Source of the DNA: Emydura subglobosa
Taxonomy: Eukaryota > Chordata > Testudines > Chelidae
Reading direction: 5' to 3'
DNA: 64,000 nt
NCBI GenBank assembly: GCA_007922225.1
Contig: ML679963.1
Coordinates: forward strand, 4,193,176-4,257,175
Shown: positions 49,272 through 60,218 of the stretch, one piece after another
Numbering within the stretch: the first letter of the stretch is position 1
How the letters are laid out: the number at the start of each line of letters is the position of its first letter
The notes under the pieces: model-generated
What the model saw: the letters and a program-made list of their open reading frames with translations, nothing else
The model's database searches: none
What the model was told of the DNA's origin: nothing
Program-made: the position numbers and the translations under genes

Positions 49272-49565
49272 GGCCTGGTCTACACTGACTGGCAAATACG
49301 GCGGCAGTCAACAGGAGTTACACAAACTACATAAAGTAGCTTGCATAATTTACATCGACTTCCTAACTTCTGTTCTACGCACTGTCTCCATTATGCGGCG
49401 CTGATGGGAAATGTGTGCTCATTGATGCAGCGCTACATTTTTTCTGAAGGTGGTTTTAATAGATCAACTTCCAGATCGATTGAGCATGTCTTCACTGCCA
49501 CTCAATCGAACCGAAAAAATTGATCTGACGGCGGTGAATTTGCCGCCATCAGTGTAGACATAGCC
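49272..49565. mobile_element. PIF/Harbinger MITE with TAA duplication
   Basis: Left end ggcctggtctacactgac; right end reversed ggctatgtctacactgat. TAA lies on both sides (49269-49271 and 49566-49568). The 294-bp interior includes tacggcggcagtcaacagga and a second subterminal pair around gatcaacttccagatcgatt. The left TIR equals the terminus of the Harbinger copy at 56710 (ggcctggtctacacag). Confidence 0.85.
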
Positions 49566-50879
49566 TAAGCTCTTAACAGGACTCTCCATTTGATGAACCA
49601 TCAGAGCTACTCCTTAGTTGTCCAGAAGGATTGTTTGTGAGTGATGGGAGGCACACTCCTTTCCCAGGAACAAGTATGCTTTCTCCATAGCTCTCCCACT
49701 TTGGTACTGCAGGGAGGAAGAGTTTAGGGTTGGTAAACAACTCATATGCTATGCATAGTACCATAAACTCTGTTACATTCCTCTATAAAGTGAGCGCTGT
49801 CTGAGAGATTTATGTTCACAAACACATGTACAGCATAAGCTTTCCTGCTTCTGCTGAGGTTTGTGTAGGCTCTTCCTAGGGTTCATACATTTCTGCTTCA
49901 TAATGTCTTTGGATAGAGATTCTATACATCGCTGCTGGTTCTGCTTATGTAATTTTAAAAAATTCTTTAGCTTAGGAGTCAACATATCATCGTTTCTCTT
50001 GTAACATGGAAACTGCATAGAATATGCCGGTAACCTTCAATGCTTTTGGGATGTGTAGGAGTTAATAATAGAAATGACAAAAATTATCCCTTCTGAGCTA
50101 AAGACAAACAATGCTATCTGGAGTATCAATTTCTACATGCACTGGATATAAAGGAGGTCCCAGAGTTTTTCCTTCTTGCTAATTATTGTACATTTCCACA
50201 AGGTATTGCTGTATATAAACGGGATCTGAATTCTTGTCTTATGCTGGGAAGATCCAACCTTAAGATAGTTAATGTTCTCATACAGTCATGCTTCATTAGC
50301 GTACATATTGCTGAGGTTTGGAGTAGCTGTGTGGGTAGAATGCTTAGCTGCTAATTCTAGGAATGACTCTTATTGATGTTTTAACATCAGAAAAACTGTG
50401 GCTTTCTGAATAACTTGGAGCCAGAATTTGCCTCATGATAATGTGTCTTGGGAAAAAGTGGTATTTATTTCTAATTCTATGTTTAAATAACTTTATATAA
50501 ACATAAAATACTATTTGTTAAAATAGATGGAAGATTCAGCTTTGTGCAAATCTCTTATAAAATCTTATTCTAAATCTACTGTTTTTAATGGTATTTAATG
50601 TCAAATATGTATCTGGAAAGCATTATGGTAAAAGTGTCTCTTCAAAGGAATTGAGGAAAATAGGTTTGACTGAAGTCTTTTGTGGAATTCTGTCTCCATT
50701 AATGAAGCTACCATTGGGTCAGTTTAGAACAGAATTGGTTTTCTTTGGTTTGGTAGCAGTCCAAATGTGACTACATCTGAGTACTGCCTTGCACGTCTCA
50801 AATCTCAAGAGACAGGTCTATCAAAATCCATATTTGGTGCATGGGATAGGAACGAAGTATGGTTATCCCATCCCAGAAT
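49566..50879. other. Unannotated intron
   Basis: Nothing recognised. Confidence 0.45.
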
Positions 50880-50955
50880 CCATCTAGTCCAATATCTTGT
50901 CGCTGACAGTAGTCAGTATCAGATGCTTCAGAGTAAGGTGCAAAACACTCTGTAG
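50880..50955 (-). repeat. CR1-like LINE 3'-end fragment
   Basis: ccatctagtccaatatcttg, tcgctgacagtagtcag and agatgcttcagag: degenerate copy of the 25018 tail. Confidence 0.6.
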
Positions 50956-52023
50956 TACACAATGATGGGATAGTTTGCCCATAGAGGAAGTTTCTCTCTA
51001 TTCCTTCTCAGTTGGAGGTTAGCTTTCTAATTCTCTGAGGTTTTATTTAGCTAGTTTAAAGCAATATGCAATTATGATTTTGAAAATATATTTGGAAATC
51101 TGAATTTTATTTTAGGTGAATCTGGGAGATTACGCTCAAAATTAAAACCACTGGGAACCATGCTTTGATTTCTCAGCCATGGGTGCCCAACATTTCTAGA
51201 TTGACATTGCTCATCTGTCTAATTACTAGTCAGACAATTCCCTCAACCCTTTTGACTCAACATACAGAAAATGTTTTATGATAAAAACATCTCCATAGAC
51301 AGAGGTTAAGACTATCCATAAAGGTCATCAATTAAGGAATTGTACTTAAACATATGATGCCAGCTAAAACAGTTTCTAAAGTTCAGCAAGACATTTTGGA
51401 TGAGTCAAACTGTATTAGAATTAGATTCAATAACTAAATTTTAACCTAGCCTATGCAATGAGGAATCTAGGCTACACAAATGAGGCCTGGTCCATTATGA
51501 CTATGTAAGCTGTGTTAAAAACAGATTTAGCTAGCTATGCAAATGTTACCCCTGGTGTTTAATAGGAGCAGCTGGAGGTCTCCATTTGCAAAGTTTCCAA
51601 ATCGCTTGCCCCTCTTCGAGAATTTGAATCAAGAGCTGAGGCTGAGAAACTGGACAGGATGGATTTCAGCTCAGGTTTGTAAATGCAAATAGAGAAAGTA
51701 CATGTGATTTGAGTGTGATTCATAAGTTCCACATGTGTGCACAAAGCCACAGTTTTGAATTGTAAATCAAAGGTGCAAAATGAGGCATAAAGGATTTTAA
51801 GAAGGGCCCTTGGAAGTGAAATTTAAGCCTACTAAAATTCACAGAATGCATTTCAAGGCTGCAGTAGTGCAATGTTACCTATCAAAAAGAATCTGTCACA
51901 AATCTTGGACAACCTTCAGATCCCATTTTCTTTCGCAGATGTAAGTGTTGTTCTGCATTACACCTTGCCAGTTACCTTGTGAAATCAATTTGAAAATATC
52001 TTTCCTGTGTTTTTCTTTTTCAG
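50956..52023. other. Unannotated 3' end of intron 1
   Basis: No repeat recognised. It ends in the pyrimidine tract tttcctgtgtttttcttttt before the CAG acceptor of PPM1E exon 2. Confidence 0.6.
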
Positions 52024-52142
52024 TAATTGCCCTTCATTTTTGGCCGCTGCTTTAGCCAGAGCAACATCAGATGAAGTCCTTCAGAGTGATCTTTCAGTGC
52101 ACTACTTACCAAAGCATGCGGATAGTACAGAAGGGATCATAC
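52024..52142 (+). CDS. PPM1E: PPM1E internal coding exon (probably exon 2)
   Basis: Partial CDS, one exon of protein phosphatase 1E (POPX1, CaMKP-N), a metal-dependent PP2C phosphatase known to dephosphorylate CaM kinases, AMPK and PAK. Seen: a pyrimidine tract ending in CAG at 52021-52023, one base that completes a codon, 39 open codons, one trailing base, then the donor GTAAGT at 52143. The translation begins [19 protein letters not shown] and continues with QSDLS and HYLPK, matching the region just N-terminal of the PP2C domain in vertebrate PPM1E as I remember it. The exon is 119 nt with start phase 2 and end phase 1. The end phase fits the next exon: C plus AG makes CAG (Gln). No metal-binding residue lies here. 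Its first codon is not ATG, so simple start-to-stop ORF calling misses it. A CR1 fragment begins 103 bp downstream in the intron. The exon number depends on the family having one large exon 1 upstream, which this window does not contain. Confidence 0.95.
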
Positions 52143-52244
52143 GTAAGTGCATACATGCATTATGCCGTATTTTATTTTGATATCTCATATGCAAACTGTG
52201 TCCCAGCACACGTTGCAGAGCAAAACAGTACAATTTCAGAGATA

Positions 52245-52790
52245 ATTCATAGATTTTAAGGCCAGAAGGGACTATTGTGATCTCTTGCATAACACAGGCC
52301 ATAGGACTTCCCTCAATTAATTCCTACTTCACGTCCAATAGCAGTGGTTCAACTAGAACATATCTTTTGGAGAACAAGTCTTGATGTAAAAATTTCCAGT
52401 AATAGAGACTCCACCACAATCCCTTGCTAAGTTGTTCAAATGGTTAATTACCCTTCACTGTTAAAAGTTTGAACCTTATTTCCAGTCTGAATTCTTCTTG
52501 CTTTGCCATTGGATCTTCTTATACCTTTGTCTGCTAGATTGAAGAGACCTGTTACAAAATTGCTGTTCCCCAGGTAGGTACAGTACTTATGTGATCAAGC
52601 TACCCCTTTAACTTTCTCTTTGATAAGGAAATAAATTGAGCTGCTTGAGTCCCTCGCTATAAAGCATGTTTTCGAATCCTTTAATCAGTCTCGTGGCTTT
52701 TCTCTGAATCCTCTCCAGTTTTTCAACATCCTTCTTGAAGTGTGGACACCACAACTGGATACAGTATTCCAGTACCAGTTACTCCAGTGC
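52245..52790 (-). mobile_element. CR1 LINE, 3' fragment with ORF2 C-terminus
   Basis: 3' end: attcatagattttaaggcca followed by gaagggactattgtgatc. Going up in coordinates, the minus strand encodes the C-terminal region; near 52760-52640 it reads YCIQLWCPHFKKDVEKLERI, then QRKATRLIKGFENMLY and LKQLNLF. Truncated at about 52790. A different CR1 subfamily from 401-1134. It begins 103 bp beyond the exon 2 donor. Confidence 0.92.
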
Positions 52791-53344
52791 CAAATGCAGA
52801 GGTAATATAACCTCTCTCTACTCCTACTCATTGTTCCTATAGCAGAGGGAGAACAAATTTAGGGGCATAAAAGGAGAAAAGATATATTTTCAGATGAGTT
52901 TTTAAGAGATGGAGACCCTGAGACAGAGGAAAGCTGTCTCTGACCCAAGGAGCTGTAGAAGAGAAGACTCTCACACCACCAGAGGTGAAGTGATGGAAAG
53001 GGACAAAGTAAACCAATGCTACACAAACAGACACATGTAGCCGAAGTGAAGGGAAAGGCTATATATTTAGTGTCAGAATGTTCCCTTTTTCTGTTTTCAT
53101 GTTACCATAATCACAGTTCTAAAGGCAAAATGTGAGCAAAAGGTATTAAAAAGTGAATTGCAAAGCTTTAAAACAAACTCTTTAAGATCACAAATGAGTA
53201 TCAGGATCTAATTTCAGACTTTACAATTATAAAAACAACCTATCTAAAAAAAATCTACTGCCATCAGAAACAGCTCCTCTCTGAGTGCTGCTAGAGGGGG
53301 AAAAAGCTGAACTCAGGAATTTGGCTGTTTTTCAGATATGTTTC
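52791..53344. other. Unannotated intron
   Basis: Nothing recognised. Confidence 0.4.
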
Positions 53345-54540
53345 AGATGCCCACTTTCGCCAAAAAAAGTGAGGTGTACCCCCCTCCGGGGCATGGAGGA
53401 ACGTTCAGGGGGGTGAGTGGCAATGTTTGAGGGGCTGCGGGGAGGGACAGGAGCCTGGCCGATGTGTCTCCGCTATGCCCTTTCCCTCTAATCAGGGAGT
53501 GATGGGGTGTATTGTGCTCACTCTGCAGCCCAATCAGAGGGCAGCACAGTCAGACCCACTCGAATTCAAATTCTTCCTCAGCCAGGCCATGGAGCCTCAA
53601 CTCATGGGCTCCGAGCTCTACTGGGCAACCCGGCTGGTAAGTGTCCGACCAGTTCCTGGAGCATCTGCTTATGCCAGGGCATCAAGCATGGCACAGTCTC
53701 CCCAGCAACTCCTAGAGTCCCCACCCCAGCCTCGTGTCCTCCCCACCCACCATCCTTTGGGGCCAGTCCTCTGAACCTTTTCTAGATCCCCTTTCTGCCC
53801 CCAACCAGTTTCTTTTCCTCTCCAGTTGTCTGCTTCTGCCACATCTCGGCATGGGTGCCATTTAGGGACAGCGGTGGGGGCACCTGCCCCCCCTGAGTTT
53901 CATACCACTGGCTGGCAGAGATACTGTGCCTGTCACTTGTTCCTCTCTTCCCTCCCCTCACCAGCCAGGAGTTGCCCTCCCCCATACTGAAATGGCTTCC
54001 CTACATCCTGGCCTTCCCCCACCTTCCCAGGGCTGCTCTCTGGATTCTCCTTTGTGCCTCCTGCTAGCTGGAGCCTCCTTCCTGCCTCTGCTATTCCAGC
54101 CTCCAAAGGATCATTACACTGCTGACTCATAGTCCAATAGCTTCACCTGGCTCCGAGCTCAAAAGTACTCAGATTTGCACCCAGCTTTGCTGTCCAGATC
54201 CCATCCCATACTCATTCCTCTTCCACCGTGCCCCTATCTCTGCTACTTGGCTCAATTGGAGCCACGGAGGAACGTTCACTGGGGGTGCGAGAGATGAACA
54301 GCAACACCAGATGGCTCAGACCAGCCCCACCCATCCGGTTTTCAGTTTAGGGAAATTAGTGTCACTAAAGTTCTGTAGTGTCGGAGGAGGGAGTGAGGGG
54401 TGTCTGTACCCTCCTGTATGCTTCAGAAAGGGTCTTCATAGGGCTCCAAGTAGCCCAGGGTTGGATTCCGTGGCCCTGAATTCCTTACCTGCGCACATAA
54501 TGGCAGGGTGAACTCCATCTACCTTAAGCCGGTTCTTGGG
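53345..54540. repeat. GC-rich unclassified block with an internal direct repeat
   Basis: A long GC-rich tract in AT-rich intron. The motif ggaggaacgttca occurs at 53396-53408 and again at 54265-54277, each followed by a G-run and gtg. The centre (agcggtgggggcacctgccc, then gagtttcataccactgg) resembles hAT-like ends but no paired terminus was found. Several open frames (53427-53785 and others) are Pro/Ser-rich and unrecognised; I do not call them genes. Confidence 0.45.
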
Positions 54541-56581
54541 GGAGGAGGGAAGAAATTAATTTCATTCTGAATGATTTGAACTGGTAATTATTTTTACAAA
54601 AGCTTTGCAGTTTCTTGGGTTTCAATGATTGTCAAACACAAGGAATTTTCCTTCTTTCTGTTTGTACTTCATTGTATAGCAAGACTTTCCCATCAATCTG
54701 CTCAAGGCCACACGTTCTAACTCATTCAGGATTCTGCTGACTTTATTTCCTTAGAGACTTCTGGGATGCTAATGAAGATGGATAACATTCCACAGATTGA
54801 GTTGACAGGAGTCCTTCAGTTTGGAAAACATAGTCAGCAACCCTCTCATCCATCCCTCTCTTTTGATAAAAAGATATGAATAGCGCTGTGGGAAAATAAA
54901 AGCTTTAGAACTCTGGCCTTCAGAGGAAAAAGTGCAATTTGCTCTGAGCTTGCTGTTTGTAGGTGTTGCTGCGTCTCGCCCTAAGCAGGTGAATGGAATA
55001 GATTTGTCATTGTTCTGGCTGAGCAGCCCTCATTATTTCCAAATTGAAATCTCTTAGACTCACATAAATATTTGACAGTCTCCAAGGAAATTTTGACATT
55101 TTTCAAACTAAGCCTCCACACAGAATATCTAAAGAAGCTGATGTTTTAAATGAAAACATCTGTAGGTGTCTTTTAAAGTGTGTTTAAACCTATAATACAA
55201 AGAAGCAATCATACATTGCTACATGTACCTTGGTGTAGCAGTTAGCCAAATGAAACATGGGACTCTGTCCAGGATCATATTGAAATGATGTGGTCATATG
55301 CATGTAAGTGAGGTTTTAATATGCTTTAAATGATGCAAATTAAAGAATAAGAAGTGCAAAGAAAGAGAAATAAAAGCTGGTTTCCTGGACCACAGCCAAG
55401 TGATGAATTGATTTACGGGTAATGTAACATGAAGCAATTCCTAGAAATCATGGTTTTGCAAACACATGACTAAGTCAAGGAATGAAGGGTTGCTGTATTG
55501 AAGAAAAAATTAGTTGAAGCAATTCACAGAGAACTGAAGGAGGTTTCATTGCAAAGGGTCAGATATTAGTTTTTGACTAATATTCTCAGTGAGAATCACT
55601 TAGGAAACCTGGGATAGTTACTTAGGATAATTCAGTGATTGACTGCTTTCCTGTGCCTGGTGCCATCTTCCTGACTAATGTCATGTGGGGATGCCATTAC
55701 AATTTGAAAGAAACAGAGGAAGCTCTGGAAGATCTATGACAGAGTTGTTTGAGAATGGATTCCTGTTGTAACCTAAAGTTTTGACCTCAGTTTATATCAT
55801 ACTGCTGACTTGAAAGCTGCTTGGATTGGTGCAGGACTGAAAAACACGTCTTGTAATCTGGTGCTTCTGATGTCCACCTCTGTATCAGTCTATATTGGAA
55901 AGGTTTTTTTAGGGGTCCAGCAAGCTGATTGATTTGTATAACACAAAAAGTAGAATGATTTAATATTTGCCCAAATTTGTCTCCTAACCTAAGTTTCTCC
56001 TTAAGAGGCACATTGGGTTCTTCAGGGTGAAGATGCATGATGGAATCTGTGGAGTCCTCTTATATTCAAACTTTGTAAAAAGAGTCAGAGTATGCATGTG
56101 GAAGGCAACCTTTTGATCAGAAGTTTCAGGCAGGGAGGATCCTTATCTTAAAAGAAAAAAAATCATTGAATCCAATGATATATGAAAGTAAGAGTGAGGA
56201 GTTAGCATATTCAGAGTGACTCTTCAAGCTTGTGAGACCATGAGTCTGTAAACCAAAAGGGATTATGAGTTCTAGGTGGAACTGGTCCTGAGTGATTTAG
56301 TAATCTTCAGTCTGTTTAGTTTGTCAGTGTTTTTTTAAAACAAAGAGGCTTCAAAGATGATTTCAAGATCGATTTCTTTTTTGAGTGGAAAACCCAGGAA
56401 TCCGTAACTTTTGAAAACCCTTTTAATGGAGGTAGAACTCATCCTTGGGGCAGACATGGCTGATAAAGATCCTCACAAGAGAAGACTGTGAGTAGAATAA
56501 GGGCAAGGAAAATAGACAGTAAATTTCACAAAACCGGTATCAAAGACCCAGAGCACCATTTTTCCAATTAGCGAGACTAGA
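54541..56581. other. Unannotated intron
   Basis: About 2 kb without a recognised element. Confidence 0.45.
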
Positions 56582-56705
56582 TGGGTGAGGTAATATCTTT
56601 TATTGGACCCAACCTCTGTTGGTGAAAGAGACAAGCTTTTGAGCTTACACAGAGCTCTTCTTCAGGTTCATCTCTCTCATGAACAGACTTAGGTACAATA
56701 AAAGA
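56582..56705 (-). repeat. Retroelement tail, family not assigned
   Basis: gggtgaggtaatatctttta, ttggacccaacctctgttgg, agacaagcttttgagctt and cacagagctcttcttcaggt. Its layout (aagctttt.gag then cttcttcag) parallels the 38383 and 45145 tails. It abuts the Harbinger terminus. Confidence 0.6.
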
Positions 56706-56709
56706 TATT

Positions 56710-57802
56710 GGCCTGGTCTACACAGTTTTTTCAGTGCTTCCCGAAGCCGAAGCGCTCCGTGGTTGGCTCTGAGTGTAGCGCTGGAAACTGGCTGCTCAAA
56801 ATTTGCAGCCAGCCTATCAGCCTCCACAGCCCAACCCTGCAGGAACTTTTCCCCCTTCGTTTCACACAAATTATGGAGCACACAACACGCAGATATAACT
56901 GATGGGATGTTTCTTTCACTAATGTCAAACCTAATAAGCAGACATCTCCATCTGGCTTTTAAACGGCCAAATACAGAGTCCACCACCATCCTGCACTTGC
57001 TGAGCCTGCTATTGAAACGCTCCTTCTCGCTGTCCAGGTGCCTACTGTAAAGCTTCATTAGCCAAAGGAGCAAGGGGTAGGCAGGATCTCCCATGTTTAT
57101 TTTTTGGTCAAGGAAGAAAGTGCCCGCCTGAACAGACCTGAGCTCCTAAAGATGTGCACGTCATGCACCTTTCCACATCACCCTACATTGATGTTGGTGA
57201 AATGTCCCCTGTGATCCACAAGGGCCTGCAACACCATTGAGAAGTATACCTTCCAGTTTATGTACTCTGTGGCAAGGTGATCAGGTGCGAGGATAGAGAT
57301 ATGCGTGCCATCTATTACCCCCCCCCAGTTTGGGAACCCCATTGCAGAAAACCCATCCACTATGTCCCTTCTTAGCAGAAGCTTATTGATGGCCCTGCAC
57401 ACTTGCATCACAGCAGCTCCAACGGTGGATTTACCGACTCTGAATTGATTCCCAACCGACTGGTAGCAATCTGGAATTGCTAGCTTCCACAGAGCAATGG
57501 CCACTCACTTCTCCACTGTCAGAGCTGGTCTCAAGCAAGTAAGTATTCATGCACTTCAGGACTGGGGACAGCTCCATGCAAAGTTCAGAGAAAGTGGCCT
57601 TTCGCATACGAAAGTTCTGCAGGCACTGCTCATCATCCCACACCTTCATAACGATGTGGTCACACCAATCTCTGCTTGTTTCCCGAGACCAGAACCGGTG
57701 CTCCATGGACTGAAGATGATGTGTGACAGTCTGCAACAAACAGGAATTGTTCCACTCTATGGCTTGTAGCAGGGCGACCTCAGTAACATCGCTATTTTCC
57801 AT
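56710..57802 (-). pseudogene. Harbinger transposase pseudogene, catalytic Glu replaced by Asp
   Basis: Nearly full-length HARBI1-like transposase. From a start ATG at 57802 on the minus strand: SRETSRDWCDHIVMKVWDDE, RMRKATFSELCMELSPVL, then after a frameshift near 57545 LTVEK, a TGA, VAIALWKLAIPDCYQSVGNQ, VGKSTVGAAVMQVCRAINK, GVIDGTHISILAP (first Asp), LVDHRGHFTN, a TGA at 57178-57180 where a Trp is usual, CGKVHDVHIF (second Asp), another frameshift near 57125, GDPAYPLLLWLMKLY, then SKCRMVVDSVFGRLKARW. The family has Glu in the (V/I)E.(A/T)FG block; here GTGGAC gives Asp. ACCVLHNLCETKGEKF is near the end. Both stops are TGA, as expected from decay of TGG or CGA. Coding runs almost into the terminal repeat. 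Clearly inactive. Confidence 0.9.
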
Positions 57803-58105
57803 GCTGCAGCTCCTCTCTCGCCTTTGAAAATACTGCAGGATAAGCTGTGAAATATTTGTGATGCTCACAATGATCGTGCAGAGCTGAGCGGGCTGCATGT
57901 CTTTCTGGCAATAGCGTGCATGCAGCATAGAAATATGGCGCGAAAAAGCATTTGGTTTGTTTGGAACAAGAAGAGAGGGGGAGAGAGCATGTTGAATCAT
58001 GGGAGGACAACAAGCTTCCCAAAAGCCTCTGCAGCTAGTTGCACTGTGGGATAGCTACCTATGGTGCACTGTTCCACTTGCTGCAATGTGCCCGGTCTGA
58101 TATGT
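56710..58105 (-). mobile_element. Degenerate PIF/Harbinger element
   Basis: The low end carries the terminus ggcctggtctacacag, shared with the MITE at 49272. The transposase pseudogene fills 56710-57802, and upstream non-coding sequence to about 58105 includes gttgcactgtgggatagcta, a subterminal motif also seen in the element at 26475 (gcagtgtgggatagcta). The high-coordinate terminus is eroded or missing, so that boundary is approximate. No accessory Myb gene is present. Confidence 0.75.
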
Positions 58106-60018
58106 ATAGTGAGTGAGAGATTGGAGAGTTTAGAAATTGACAAAAACTTGCCTTTCCAATCCCTCCAGTCTCCTTTGCAAAGATAACCAATCAACCAACA
58201 TTAGGGACAAAAACGTGTGATCTAGGTCTCCCACTAGCAGTGGCACAATTAAGCTGTACTTCCAATACTGAAGATTCTTGGAGCAGCATTGAGACAGCAG
58301 CAGGAGGGAGATGAAATTCCACATGATTCAGGCATGATGACAGCTGACTCAGCTCCAGTTCAGCACCACGACATTAACAATTGAGTAATTTACAGCTGTG
58401 CGTGGGTGGATTGGCCGCTGTGGGCCTTTCTCCTTTTTTAATCTCAAGCAACAATTATTGATGATGCTGACACTGTGCACACTCCTCACAGGGGGAAGGT
58501 ATTTAATATCTCAGCACAGCTAACTATCTCTCCATTCGTTCTTCAGAAGGATTTTCTGAATTGTAATGAATAGGTGACATTAAAATTAACAGGTTTTCTT
58601 TCTTAAACATGCCCATCAGAAACAGTGGATGATGAACTCTGTGGATGAAGTTCCCTGACTGAAAATATGATTTGGACAGCTCAGGGACTATTTGTACTAT
58701 TGTTTCACATGTTGTCCAGCAGTGTGATTGCTGACATCAGTGATGAAACCTGCATATTCCAAGTATCTGTTTCAAACAACCAGCTGGATATATCACTGTG
58801 CTATTACTCTAATGGCCTGATGGTATCAGTACTGGCACCACCTGCTTCCAGGAACTGATGAATAAGAAGTTCAGTCTCCTTCCATTAGTAATAAAGGGGA
58901 TATTCCTTTCTCAGCCTTGCTATGGCTTATTTAGCCGAACATGGAAATAAATCCCAGGAATCTTGCTTGCTAACCACTAGATGCCATATCTTTCCTAACT
59001 CTACCAGTGACTATTAACGAGGCCATCATTAGTAGGTGCTGCTTATTGATACTTACTCTGTTTCTGTTAAATCAAAATGTAGAATGGTTCCCACCTCTTG
59101 CTTTTATCTCTGGATCTGGTACTTCTACAGGGCTGATTGGAATCACTAGCCACAAAGACTTCTGCTGAAATTGGACTCTGGAGATTCAGACTGGTGAAAT
59201 CATAATGTGAAAAGTGCTTTAGATGTGTTCAGTTCTCCCATGCTTACTTCCTGCTTTTGCTTCCACTAAAAGAAGCTAACTAGACTTTCATAACTGTAGA
59301 ATGGTTAGCTAGTGCCTGAGTCTGTACATATAAAGAGCGATTATTTTAGGGAATGACAGCTAACCCTCCCCTTAATTGAAGGCTGCTCTGGACTTCTCAC
59401 TTGCTCACACAGATTTCTTTTGGGCTCACCCTATTCTGGGACCTGAAAACAAAATAAAATTAAACTGTGAACGTGTCTAAGTTAATACACCATTTGCATG
59501 AAAGCCCATTAACGTGCTTTAAAGCAATATTACAAACCCTACACTTTATTCACCACTGCATTACTCCAGTTCTATATGGGTGTAACTCCACTGATAAAAA
59601 ACTGGATCAAGAATGTGGTGAATCATGCCCCTTGAGTTGCTTTTTAGAGTTGCAACTCATTTGCACTATGAAGTATTTAAATCCAGATATTGTAAGGATC
59701 CATGGTTGCATCCTCTTGTCTGGAATTCAAATAGGTCTTACCAAAGGAAGCATATAATCTTCTCATTCATTGCTTCTTGCTGATGAATCCAGTAAAGGCA
59801 AAGGATACAATCAATCAGCTGTTAGACGGAGAATGCTAATTATATTGCGGGTGGCACGTTCCTCTTTTCTCTTCAGTTAGAATCCAGGTTTTCCGAGTTG
59901 GATGTGTATCTCAGTTGCCTGGCTAACATGATTTTGTTTCATCTTTATAATACACATGAATGAAAAATTCTCATAATAGCATTCTTAGAAAGCCTTTTAT
60001 GTTTTTTTACCTCCTCAG
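58106..60018. other. Unannotated 3' part of intron 2
   Basis: No named element. A weak foldback-like remnant lies at 59540-59610 (cattactccagttctatatg, ggtgtaactccactg). It ends with the strong pyrimidine tract of the PPM1E exon 3 acceptor. Confidence 0.5.
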
Positions 60019-60218
60019 AGATTGAGACAGTAAAGCTAGCCCGCTCGGTCTTCAGCAAACTCCACGAGATCTGCAGCAGCTGGGTGAAAGACTTTCCACT
60101 TCAAAGGAAACCCCTCCGCTACTATGAGACATCCATCCATGCCATCAAAAACATGCGCAGGAAGATGGAAGACAAGCACGTTTGCATTCCTGACTTCAAC
60201 ATGCTCTTCAACCTTGAG
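60019..60218 (+). CDS. PPM1E: PPM1E internal coding exon (probably exon 3), start of PP2C domain
   Basis: Partial CDS. A strong pyrimidine tract (TTTTTTTACCTCCTCAG) precedes two successive AG dinucleotides, at 60017-60018 and 60019-60020. Frame decides the start: only 60019 joins exon 2 in phase (C|AG) and gives [18 protein letters not shown]. The exon carries 2 + 198 nt and ends after NMLFNLE with the donor GAG|GTAAAAGG in phase 0. It covers the end of the N-terminal region (residues 1-40 of the exon product) and the first PP2C motif, [16 protein letters not shown], whose MED acidic residue helps hold the catalytic Mg/Mn pair in PP2C enzymes. In the known family the substrates are CaM kinases II and IV, AMPK and PAK, and the full protein also binds PIX. 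The exon is open and shows strong similarity to the family, so it is a functional exon rather than a processed copy: introns flank it on both sides. Confidence 0.97.

Larger units (their letters stand above)
1..52023 (+). other. PPM1E: PPM1E intron 1, 3' portion
   Basis: Everything left of the first recognised exon is non-coding on the host side and filled with transposon relics. The first exon found starts with one base that completes a codon, so an upstream coding exon must exist. PPM1E exon 1 encodes a long Glu/Pro-rich stretch and should be GC-rich; no such sequence occurs here. I infer intron 1 longer than 52 kb. A second, unrecognised transcript inside it cannot be excluded. Confidence 0.8.
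52143..60018 (+). other. PPM1E: PPM1E intron 2
   Basis: A 7876-bp intron bounded by GTAAGT and CTCCTCAG. It carries a CR1 fragment, a GC-rich block, a retroelement tail and a degenerate Harbinger element, all listed separately. The remaining sequence holds nothing I recognise. Confidence 0.93.

Noticed and set aside
53427..53785. 115- and 92-codon plus frames in the GC-rich block
   Set aside because: Pro/Ser-rich with no recognisable domain or splice context; composition explains the lack of stops.
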